Part shown: piece by piece, positions 45,287-54,302 of the stretch
Position numbering within the stretch: the first letter of the stretch is position 1
Layout of the letters: each line of letters starts with the position of its first letter
DNA from: Haematococcus lacustris
Taxonomy: Eukaryota; Chlorophyta; Chlorophyceae; Chlamydomonadales; Haematococcaceae
Direction of reading: 5' to 3'
Assembly: GCA_030144725.1 (NCBI GenBank)
Contig: JASKMD010000008.1
Location: forward strand, 17,728,135 to 17,792,134
DNA length: 64,000 bases
Notes under the pieces: generated by a model
The model's database searches: none
Told to the model about the DNA's origin: nothing
What the model saw: the letters and a program-made list of their open reading frames with translations, nothing else
Made by a program: the position numbers and the translations under genes

Positions 45287-48041
45287 GGAAGCCCTCCTGT
45301 CGGGACACAAAGAACCAGGCCACTGGCTGTGCCCAATATGCAAGTTTGGCAGCAACGAGTTCAAAACGACTATGCGTCTATCAGCGCACTCGGACCTTAT
45401 ACGAGTTCACTGGCGCCCCACCCTCGAACCGGCACCTCTCATCACGGCACACCTGGACTACCTGGCGCGACGCAGCGACTATGAAGAGGAAAATAAGAGG
45501 ATACAAGAAGCTAGATACGCGCGGCCTGACACACAGCTGCCGACACACACCCGGCAGGGACTGCCGGACCCGCACACCTGGCTACCCCGGTGCACCAACC
45601 TTCACTCGAAGGCCATCTTCCACACGTACCCCATCAACCCGCAGACGGACATCGTCGGGACGGGCAAATGCGAAACCTTCCTCCAACTCCACCCCCACAT
45701 GACCACCCCCGCGATGAACCCCAGCACGGGAGAGCCCATCATGCCCAAGCACGACCTAGTGCAACATGTAACGGTTCACGATGAGTCGGGCCGCACAATA
45801 GGCCTTCTAACCAAACAACAACACCAACACCTACACGCTTGGCTACAACACACACCACACACACGCAATCTGGCCACAGAACTGGTGGCCCTCCTCAGGA
45901 GACAGGACACACAGAGCAGCCGCCACCCCATGAGACTGGCACAAGACAAAGCCCTCAACACCCTACACACCACACGAAGCTTTCCAAGTACCGTCCAAAG
46001 GTGGGCTGATCCACTCACAGTTAGACCAGAAACCACTACCTACTGGAGCCCCGACATCAATGACACGGCCTTTGGGGCACATCACAACTGCCTACTTGTA
46101 CGCCACACTGGGCTATCCACATGGAATGTACCAGCCGATGATGCGGTGGCCCTGAAATGCGTCAATCATGCTATACACTCAGCACACCAGGAGGAGGCCA
46201 TGGCCACCATTATGCTGATCCCTGGTAAGAAGGGCATCTCGTACCCCAAACACATTGACACCCTGAGACGCTACCCAGAGTACTGTCAGCACCTGGCCAG
46301 CATACCCCTCAACAATACCAACTGCTCCAAACTTGGCAAACACGCCACCCTCCTCGTTTACGTCATATGGAATGCAGCAGGGCAACTACTCACCACCAAA
46401 GGCAACCCACAAGGATGGATGGCTAGCACAGCCACTGCCCTACACCCAGACAGGGAGACACACCCTCTCCTTCGCAGACCACACAATCAAAACCAGCCAG
46501 CCACCCTCCCCAGTGGCCACAAACAGCACCTCCGCCTTCCGCTGGACAGGGCTCTACCCACGCCGGGGCACACACGCAGCCAACACCAGCTCACGCACCA
46601 CTCCACCACGCTACCGCGGATGGCCATCACCGAATGGACCACGATAGCGTACACCGACGGCAGCTGCATTAAGACATCCGAGCCAGACCCGGCGTGCGTC
46701 GGGGCGGGGGTCTACATTCCGGAAAGCAACGCCCTTCTTACCATTGCGATGAACGACCCAGAGAACAACACCATCAATAAGGCAGAACTCACAGCGATAC
46801 ACGCGGCACTGAAAGCGGGGGCCAGACGCATCGCCACCGATAGCCTATGCTCTCTATATCAGATCCGCCGAGCCCTGGCTAACCCGATGTCCCTCATCAA
46901 TCATAGACACAACGACATCCTGACGGACATCGCCACCCTCATCATCGACAGCCCCGTCACGACCCAATTCTACAAGGTCCGGGCCCACTCGGGCATCATC
47001 GGCAACGAAGGCGCTGATGCCCTTGCTAAACACGCAGCGCTACACCCGGAGCAGGCAAACACACTAGAGTACCACCCGACCACACCCAAGGAGAGGGGTA
47101 TCTGGCTAAACAACGGGACCGACGGCGAAAACCTCGCCCCACTGCCGGACTGCCGACACAGCGTACGAGCACACATGCACAGCAAGCACAAGCTAGGCCT
47201 CGCCAACCAAGACAGCATTTACTACCAGATGACCCAAGATATCACCAAAGCCGCGGCAAAAGGAGCGGGCGAAAGAGTGATGACCGATGCGACCATCTCC
47301 ACCCCCGCGCAAAGGACCGCCCTACTCTACCGTACCGGAGGACTATACAACCAAAAACTAGCTATGCGCTGGAAGCAGGCGACAGACGACCGCTGCCCCC
47401 TTTGCGGGGAGGCCGACAGTGCCACACACCTGCTCTCGGGCTGCAGCGAGACCCTGCCACTCGTGCAAGAAAGGCACAACGGAGCTGGCCGCCTCATCGC
47501 CAAAGCCATCAGCAAAGGAACCCTGGGCGGATGCATCCGATTTGCAGACACCGGCAGCTGGGAGAAGGGCGCTAGAGAAAACCTTGACCTCCCTAACGAC
47601 ACACTACACACCACGCTACGGGCACTCGGCATGAAACCAACAGCGACCAAAAACACCACCAGACCGGACATAATCATGGTGACGCCTCAAAAGAAGACGG
47701 GCAAACGCGGTAAAGCCACTAAACGGATCACCATCATAGAAATCAAATACTGTGCGGACTCGAGGTGGATGGAGCAACTTGACAAGGCCCTGAACCAACA
47801 CACAAAACTGGCACACACCATGCGCAAGATAGGCCACATGGTTGAGATCAGACCAATCCTACTGGGTATAGGCGGTATTACCTACGAAACACACACACGT
47901 CAACACCTCATCGCCCTAGGGATCACTCAAACCAACGCCACCAAGCTACTACACAAGCTCACGAGACATGCGGTAGAAGCAGCCCACACCATTGCCAAGA
48001 CAAGTTACAGACTAAGAGCTATTAGAAAGGGGGGGGGGTAG
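45285..48041 (+). CDS. LINE polyprotein, C-terminal part: RNase H + PD-ExK endonuclease
   Basis: Sequence resumes after the MITE with EEALLSGHKEPGHWLCPIC, supplying the missing CxxC of the PHD-like finger. The open frame nominally reaches back to 45189 inside the MITE. RNase H: AYTDGSC, NKAELTAI, ATDSLCSL and GNEGADALAK provide the D-E-D-D residues. A zinc knuckle (CPLCGEADSATHLLSGC) follows. Near the C-terminus RPDIIMV followed by ITIIEIKYC fits the PD...ExK core of restriction-like endonucleases. It stops after a basic tail. The whole is an in-frame continuation of the upstream half if the insertion is ignored. Confidence 0.85.
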   Translation, partial: EEALLSGHKEPGHWLCPICKFGSNEFKTTMRLSAHSDLIRVHWRPTLEPAPLITAHLDYLARRSDYEEENKRIQEARYARPDTQLPTHTRQGLPDPHTWLPRCTNLHSKAIFHTYPINPQTDIVGTGKCETFLQLHPHMTTPAMNPSTGEPIMPKHDLVQHVTVHDESGRTIGLLTKQQHQHLHAWLQHTPHTRNLATELVALLRRQDTQSSRHPMRLAQDKALNTLHTTRSFPSTVQRWADPLTVRPETTTYWSPDINDTAFGAHHNCLLVRHTGLSTWNVPADDAVALKCVNHAIHSAHQEEAMATIMLIPGKKGISYPKHIDTLRRYPEYCQHLASIPLNNTNCSKLGKHATLLVYVIWNAAGQLLTTKGNPQGWMASTATALHPDRETHPLLRRPHNQNQPATLPSGHKQHLRLPLDRALPTPGHTRSQHQLTHHSTTLPRMAITEWTTIAYTDGSCIKTSEPDPACVGAGVYIPESNALLTIAMNDPENNTINKAELTAIHAALKAGARRIATDSLCSLYQIRRALANPMSLINHRHNDILTDIATLIIDSPVTTQFYKVRAHSGIIGNEGADALAKHAALHPEQANTLEYHPTTPKERGIWLNNGTDGENLAPLPDCRHSVRAHMHSKHKLGLANQDSIYYQMTQDITKAAAKGAGERVMTDATISTPAQRTALLYRTGGLYNQKLAMRWKQATDDRCPLCGEADSATHLLSGCSETLPLVQERHNGAGRLIAKAISKGTLGGCIRFADTGSWEKGARENLDLPNDTLHTTLRALGMKPTATKNTTRPDIIMVTPQKKTGKRGKATKRITIIEIKYCADSRWMEQLDKALNQHTKLAHTMRKIGHMVEIRPILLGIGGITYETHTRQHLIALGITQTNATKLLHKLTRHAVEAAHTIAKTSYRLRAIRKGGG

Positions 48042-48113
48042 GGGGTTGGTCACTTCTCGAGCTTGATGGTGGGAGCAGGCCGCGCCCCAGGCGGTTGCTC
48101 CTCCCTTAATGCA

Positions 48114-48145
48114 CGCCGGTGAATACCGGCGTAGTCTTCTTCTTC
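48114..48145 (+). other. LINE 3' hairpin and CTT tail
   Basis: CGCCGGT-GAAT-ACCGGCG is a perfect 7-bp stem with a 4-base loop, about 70 bases after the LINE stop codon. It is followed by TCTTCTTCTTCTTCTTCT. Stem-loops and microsatellite tails at 3' ends are typical of several LINE groups, where they guide reverse transcription. Confidence 0.6.
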
Positions 48146-48159
48146 TTCTTCTATCTTAA

Positions 48160-48593
48160 CATGAATAGATCTGCGTTGAGGCTGGGGCCTGGCAGTGACA
48201 CGGGAACAAGGCCTGGCAGTCACAGTTGCACATGGAACTCGAGTGCCCAGGGAGACTGGTGTTCTGTGTGCGGCAATGGCTAGCTCAAACGCAGCGACAT
48301 CAGTGGACAGTGCGAGTTCTTTGGCCCGGACTGCGGGCTGCGGACCCTTGCGGACCACTGCGACCGAAATATAGCATCTTACATAGCAATTTACATAGCT
48401 GGTGATGAACTGGCTTGGTTTCTCAAGCAGGTCTCATAGGCTCGGGTCACACCCTGCAAAGCTAACTTCAACGTGAGTTGCGGCGCCCATAATGATCAGC
48501 GCAGCGCGCTGATAGCCGCTGCGCGAAGAACGGCCGTCGGTGCGTCGGGCGCAAACCTCCTCACTCCCCTCACACTGGCCGTCGCAAACCTCC
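48160..48593. other. Flank between the LINE and the second long-IR element
   Basis: No gene recognised. A 102-aa minus-strand ORF overlaps the CTT tail and is probably chance. GCGCAGCGCGCTG near 48500 is a short imperfect palindrome. Confidence 0.4.
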
Positions 48594-48600
48594 AGTATAA
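48594..48600. repeat. Target-site duplication AGTATAA (left)
   Basis: Identical to 52991-52997. Confidence 0.85.
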
Positions 48601-50095
48601 CAGATAGATCACACCGTTAAAATTCTCCGCGGGGTTGCGATTTAGCCACACAGTGGGAGGGAGAATTTGCCCGACCCCTTCCCCTGGCGTTCTTGCCGTC
48701 CCTGCCTCGTCGGCTTAGTGTGGGATGTGCGGCGCCCGCACCAGTGCGCCTCAAACGGGCAGATGGCAAAGGTGTGACCGCTCACTGCGTTGAACCCCGC
48801 GTTGAACATGGCCGTCTCCTGTGGGCGCACATCGCCATCTGCACAGGATGACAGAGCTGAACATGAACCACATTGATAATGCCCTGCTCGTTGTTGAGAG
48901 CCCGCCCCCAGCCCAACGCTGAACGCTGCTCCACCACGCAATTCAGCCAGGTAACCCACGCCGAGAGTGGGTCGCAGGCCACACCGTGTAGTTCAGCACG
49001 AGCGGTGCTGCCCCGCAGCCAGCCCAGCCTATGCGAAGGCGAAGCCGCCCAGGTCAGCCTGCTCCCCTGCGTGCATCTCAACGTGCAACCCACGACCAGC
49101 CGGAGCTCTAGGACCGCAGCATCCCATCCCTGCCCCACCCCCTCCCAGCCTTGCATTGCCCCTCCCCTTCCTGCCCAGCCCTGCCCCACCCCCTCCCAGC
49201 CCTGCCCCACCCCCTCCCAGCCCTGCCCCACCCCCTCGCAGCCTTGCGTTGCCCCTCCCCTCCCTACCCAGCCCTGCCCCACCCCCTCCCAGCCTTGCGT
49301 TGCCCCTCCCCTCCCTGCCAAGCCCTGCCCCACCCCCTCCCAGCCTTGCGTTGCCCCTCCCCTCCCTGCCAAGCCCTGCCCCACCCCCTCCCAGCCTTGT
49401 GTTGCCCCTCCCTGCCCTGCCCTGCCCTGCCCTGCCCTGCCCTGCCCTGCCCTGCCCTGCCCTGCCCTGCCCTGCCCTGCCCTGCCCTGCCCTGCCCTGC
49501 CCTGCCCTGCCCTGCCCTGCCCTGCCCTGCCCTGCCCTGCCCTGCCCTGCCCTGCCCTGCCCTGCCCTGCCCTGCCTTGCCCTGCCTTGCCCTGCCTTGC
49601 CCTGCCTTGCCCTGCCCTGCCCTGCCCTGCCCTGCCCTGCCCTGCCTGTAGGTGTGTGGCAGTGCAGGCTGCAGGTAGCTACAGTGTGCTGCATTGCATG
49701 AGCAGCAGCAGCAGGCTGCAGTGCATGTGTTACAGTGCATGAGCAGCAGCAGCAGCAGCAGCAGCAGGCTGTAGTGCATGAGCAGCAGTGCAAGGACAGC
49801 AGCAGCAGCAGGCTGTAAATTTGTAGCAGTGCAGGTAGCAGCAGGCTGCACGTGTGCTGCAGTGCATGAGCAGCACAGCAGTAGCAGGCAGCAGTGCATG
49901 TGTTGCAGTGCATGAGCAGCAACAGCAGGCTGCAGTGCATGTGTTTTAGTGCATGAGCAGCAACAGCAGCAGGCTGTAGTGCATGAGCAGCAGTGCATGG
50001 GCAGCAGCAGTAGTGGATGGGCAGCAGCAGCAGGCTGTGGGTGTGTGGCAGTGCAGGTAGCAGCAGGCTGCAGGTGTGCTTCAGTGCTGTAAGCT
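48601..50095 (+). repeat. Left arm of the giant inverted repeat
   Basis: Matches 51340-52990 in reverse complement. The outer 500 bp (48601-49130) are nearly identical to the complement of about 52465-52990. The left arm carries the longer pure CCCTG run (about 49412-49646). Confidence 0.9.
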
Positions 50096-50410
50096 GTAGG
50101 TGTGTAAGCTGTAGGTGTGTAGCAGTAAGCTGTAGGTGTGCTACAGCAAGAGCAGCAGGTTGTAGTGCATGAGCAGTGCATGGACAGCAGCAGCGGGCTG
50201 TAGGTGTGTGGCAGTGCAGTCTTGTAATAGCAATCAGCAGCAACTTTGAGCTCATCTAAGAAGATTGTTGCATGGTAAAAAAGCATGGCTGTGCTGAGCT
50301 TCCGTTCAGTTCCATGCCACGCAATGTGATTTGTAAGTTGTGAATGGTCAAGATGTAATGAAGAAAACGGTTGTGGTCATTAGCCGTGTATCCTCTTCTC
50401 ACATGATACC

Positions 50411-50960
50411 TACGCCCCTTGTACGGACACCACCACCACGCGGTGATGCGCTAAGGGGTAGCCACCTGCTACATACCCCCTTTGCATGTATGCATCACGG
50501 TCATGCTTAGCAAGTGTAAGCCTGGCAGTGATCCACACTCAATGTGTCGCAGCTAGCTGGACCACGGATGGTACCTATAGTGGAGGCTCACTAGATCCAG
50601 CCACATGCTAGGGTGTGGTGCGCCACATGCCCCTTGTATGGACACCACCACCACGCGGTGATGCGCTAAGGCCGCAAACGTGGTAGCCACCTGCTACATA
50701 CCCCCTTCGCATGTATGCATCACGGTCATGCTTAGCAAGTGTAAGCCTGGCAGTGATCCACACTCAATGTGTCGCAGCTAGCTGGACCACGGATGGTACC
50801 TATAGTGGAGGCTCACTAGATCCAGCCACATGCTAGGGTGTGGTGCGCCACATGCCCCTTGTATGGACACCACCACCACGCGGTGATGCGCTACGGCCGC
50901 AAACGTGGTAGCCACCTGCTACATACCCCCTTTGCATGTATGCATCACGGTCATGCTTAA
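50411..50960 (-). repeat. 225-bp satellite, inverted copies in the second element
   Basis: Marker CCCTTGTAC/TGG recurs at 50416, 50631 and 50856. The last interval is 225; the first is 215 because about 10 bases (CCGCAAACGT) are missing. This is the same unit as 27670-28535 in reverse complement. Confidence 0.95.
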
Positions 50961-51255
50961 GCAAGTGCAGGCGTTGGCAGTGATGCGCACCAAACCCAAC
51001 CATATGCCACCATGCGGTATTACATCGACGCTGCAACTGGCACGGTCTATTGTAGACCTTGATATGCGAGTTGAAATTGCCCAGAACCGGGGAATTCGTC
51101 TTACACAAGTTACACGGCTACACAACCAATGGCACGGTTGAACAACCACGAATTGCATGCCTTTATTTGCATGGAGCAACCAAGACCACCGCAGACCATG
51201 CCAGATGTATGCCTTTGCATGCAACCAGACACACACCGCACATGTTGCTGTCCTT
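50961..51255. other. Unique core segment of the second element
   Basis: About 300 bases without repeats between the satellite and the CTG-rich tract. Short ORFs only, no recognisable domain. Confidence 0.4.
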
Positions 51256-51339
51256 GCACTGCTGGTCATGCATTACAGCCTGTTGCTCCTGTGGCTGCTC
51301 ATGCACTGCTGCACATGCATTTTAGCCTGGTGCAGCTGC

Positions 51340-52990
51340 TGCTGCTCATGCACTGAAGCACACCTACAGCCTGCTGCTACCAGCAGCCTGCACTGCCACA
51401 CACCCATGCACTGCTGCTCATGCACTACAGCCTGCTGCTGTTGCTGCTCATGCACTAAAACACATGCACTGCAGCCTGCTGCTGCTGCTCATGCACTGCA
51501 ACACATGCACTGCTGCCTGCTACTGCTGTGCTGCTCATGCACTGCAGCACACGTGCAGCCTGCTGCTACCTGCACTGCTACAAATTTACAGCCTGCTGCT
51601 GCTGCTGTCCTTGCACTGCTGCTCATGCACTACAGCCTGCTGCTGCTGCTGCTGCTCATGCACTGTAACACATGCACTGCAGCCTGCTGCTGCTGCTCAT
51701 GCAATGCAGCACACTGTAGCTACCTGCAGCCTGCACTGCCACACACCTACAGGCAGGGCAGGGCAGGGCAGGGCAGGGCAGGGCAGGGCAGGGCAGGGCA
51801 GGGCAAGGCAGGGCAACACAAGGCTGGGAGGGGGTGGGGCAGGGCTTGGCAGGGAGGGGAGGGGCAACGCAAGGCTGGGAGGGGGTGGGGCAGGGCTGGG
51901 TAGGGAGGGGAGGGGCAACGCAAGGCTGCGAGGGGGTGGGGCAGGGCTGGGAGGGGGTAGGGCAGGGCTGGGTAGGGAGGGAAGGGGCAATGCAAGGCTG
52001 GGAGGGGGTGGGGCAGGGCTGGGTAGGAAGGGGAGGGGAGGGGCAACGCAAGGCTGGGAGGGGGTGGGGCAGGGCTGGGTAGGGAGGGGAGGGGCAACGC
52101 AAGGCTGCGAGGGGGTGGGGCAGGGCTGGGAGGGGGTAGGGCAGGGCTGGGTAGGGAGGGAAGGGGCAATGCAAGGCTGGGAGGGGGTGGGGCAGGGCTG
52201 GGTAGGAAGGGGAGGGGCAACGCAAGGCTGCGAGGGGGTGGGGCAGGGCTGGGAGGGGGTAGGGCAGGGCTGGGTAGGGAGGGAAGGGGCAATGCAAGGC
52301 TGGGAGGGGGTGGGGCAGGGCTGGGTAGGAAGGGGAGGGGCAACGCAAGGCTGCGAGGGGGTGGGGCAGGGCTGGGAGGGGGTGGGGCAGGGCTGGGAGG
52401 GGGTGGGGCAGGGCTGGGCAGGAAGGGGAGGGGCAATGCAAGGCTGGGAGGGGGTGGGGCAGGGATGGGATGCTGCGGTCCTAGAGCTCCGGCTGGTCGT
52501 GGGTTGCACGTTGAGATGCACGCAGGGGAGCAGGCTGACCTGGGCGGCTTCGCCTTCGCATAGGCTGGGCTGGCTGCGGGGCAGCACCGCTCGTGCTGAA
52601 CTACACGGTGTGGCCTGCGACCCACTCTCGGCGTGGGTTACCTGGCTGAATTGCATGGTGGAGCAGCGTTCAGCGTTGGGCTGGGGGCGGGCTCTCAACA
52701 ACGAGCAGGGCATTATCAATGTGGTTCATGTTCAGCTCTGTCATCCTGTGCAGATGGCGATGTGCGCCCACAGGAGACGGCCATGTTCAACGCGGGGTTC
52801 AACGCAGTGAGCGGTCACACCTTTGCCATCTGCCCGTTTGAGGCGCACTGGTGCGGGCGCCGCACATCCCACACTAAGCCGACGAGGCAGGGACGGCAAA
52901 ACGCCAGGGGAAGGGGTCGGGCAAATTCTCCCTCCCACTGTGTGGCTAAATCGCAACCCCGCGGAGAATTTTAACGGTGTGATCTATCTG
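51340..52990 (-). repeat. Right arm of the giant inverted repeat
   Basis: Mirror of 48601-50095. It carries an expanded array of GGGCAACGCAAGGCTGGGAG-type units (51806-52470), partly in a higher-order repeat of about 120 bp. Confidence 0.9.
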
Positions 52991-52997
52991 AGTATAA
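52991..52997. repeat. Target-site duplication AGTATAA (right)
   Basis: Identical to 48594-48600. Confidence 0.85.
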
Positions 52998-53233
52998 CTT
53001 TCAGGAAATATATTTAAAAAAATCAAAAACTGTTGCGTTGTGACCCGCAACCTATCCCTGCACTCATCCCTGCACTTACGCCCTAGGGTCACAGCGCAAC
53101 CGCCTTTGTTTTTTTCAAAATATTTTCTTGAACAATGTGTTTTATTATTTGTAAACTACCACCTATCAAAATTTGAGCCTGATCGGGCAAGGTCGGCAAA
53201 GTGCAGGGACAAATGCAGGGATTAAGTTCTATG
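52998..53233. mobile_element. Truncated second copy of the LINE-inserted MITE
   Basis: Starting at CTTTCAGGAAATATATTTAA, the sequence follows the MITE at 44940-45286 from its left-middle to its right end (CCTGCACTCATCCCTGCACT; TATCAAAATTTGAGCCTGAT; TGCAGGGATTAA). The outer left end is absent. The copy begins at the AGTATAA duplication of the giant inverted-repeat element. Confidence 0.8.
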
Positions 53234-53850
53234 AGTGCACCTTGCAGCAGGCCCGCAGCACCGCATCAGCACCCTAGCCTCCCTCAGTGTCAGGCAACAC
53301 CACCAGCTGCTTGGCATGATTGTGGCGCTTCATGGACAAGAAAGAAAGAAAAGAAAGAAAGACTACTCCCCCCGAAGCTTCAGGGGGCGTGCACTAAGGA
53401 ACCGCGCGCCGCTTCTGGTCTTTCACACCATGGGAGGGGCCCCCGCGGGCTGACGTATGCCTAAAGGGCGCTCTCACAGCACGACACGCCCCGGCTCGGA
53501 AACGTGTCTACCCTCCTGAGCTTCATAGGAAATTAGCCTACTCCACTCCAGCTCCCACCCCGCACGATGGCGGGCACTGCCCTCAAGAGAGATCGATTAC
53601 GCCAAATATTTCTGGCCCCTTGCGGGTGTCGATCCCCCGTCTTCTCGCAAGAAGAGGGAGGTTTGTAGCCACACCTGCTGCATGGGGTGCTACTGGCTTC
53701 ACTCGCGCCGATTAAGACCGGAAGTCACCAGGACCATTTCTCCCGGGAGGCATACCGCAGATAGCCCCAGGAAAGGCCGACTCAACGCCGTTGTTGTCAT
53801 TGAAAAACTCAAAGTTCGTGCGATGTTATAACCATTTGAAATCCGAAAAA
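53234..53850. other. No gene seen; hairpin-bearing sequence of unlike composition
   Basis: Contains (GAAA)n near 53335-53370 and an imperfect palindrome CCCCCGAAGCTTCAGGGGG. No repeats of the neighbouring kind and no recognisable gene. Organelle-derived sequence is possible but unproven. Confidence 0.35.
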
Positions 53851-53851
53851 A

Positions 53852-54302
53852 CCCTGCGCAGGGTCCTGGCGACCCTGCGCAGGGTCCTAGCGCATCGGCC
53901 ATTTGCAGGGTCCTGACGACCATTTGCAGGGTCCTGGTGACCCTGCGCAGGGTCCTGGTGACCCGGCGCAGGGTCCTGGCGACCCTGTGCAGGGTTTTGA
54001 TGGCAGTTTTTACAGGGTCCTGCTGACCATTTGCAGGGTCCTGGCGACCCTGTGCAGGGTTTTGATGGCAGTTTTTACAGGGTCCTGCTGACCATTTGCA
54101 GGGTCCTGGTGACCCTGCGCAGGGTCCTGGTGACCCGGCGCAGGGTCCTGGCGACCCTGTGCAGGGTTCTGATGGCAGTTTTTACAGGGTCCTGCTGACC
54201 ATTTGCAGGGTCCTGGTGACCCTGCGCAGGGTCCTGGTGACCCGGCGCAGGGTCCTGGCGACCCTGTGCAGGGTTCTGATGGCAGTTTTACAGGGTCCTG
54301 CT
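53852..54302. repeat. CCCTGCGCAGGG palindrome field with tandem units of about 105 bp
   Basis: Dense copies of GACCCTGCGCAGGGTCCTGG and CCCTGTGCAGGG variants. The phrase GATGGCAGTTTTTACAGGGT recurs at about 54000, 54066, 54171 and 54277, the later spacings being about 105. Confidence 0.93.

Larger units (their letters stand above)
39989..48160 (+). mobile_element. Dualen/RandI-like LINE, interrupted by a MITE
   Basis: A non-LTR retrotransposon with APE-type endonuclease, reverse transcriptase, PHD-like finger, RNase H and a C-terminal PD-ExK (restriction-like) endonuclease. Combined APE and restriction-like endonucleases define the Dualen (RandI) group described from Chlamydomonas (established knowledge). 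The 5' end is not defined: no ATG occurs early in the frame, so 5' truncation is likely. A short 3' UTR ends in a hairpin plus a (CTT)n tract. The coding region is split by a foldback insertion at about 44940-45286. Confidence 0.85.
48601..52990. mobile_element. 4.4-kb giant inverted-repeat element with satellite core
   Basis: Arms of about 1.5 kb (48601 to about 50095) and 1.65 kb (about 51340 to 52990) are reverse complements and start CAGATAGATCACACCGTTAA. The element is flanked by a perfect 7-bp duplication AGTATAA (48594-48600 and 52991-52997). From each end inward: about 500 bp of unique sequence, G-rich arrays and (CAGGG)n, then the CTG-rich tract. The centre holds the linker and 225-bp satellite also found in 25325-30341, inverted relative to it. 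No transposase is visible. The arms differ mainly in array length (long CCCTG run on the left, longer G-rich array on the right). Confidence 0.85.

Noticed and set aside
48050..48358. 102-aa minus-strand ORF with an EEEEE run
   Set aside because: The Glu run is the complement of the LINE (CTT)n tail; no other support.
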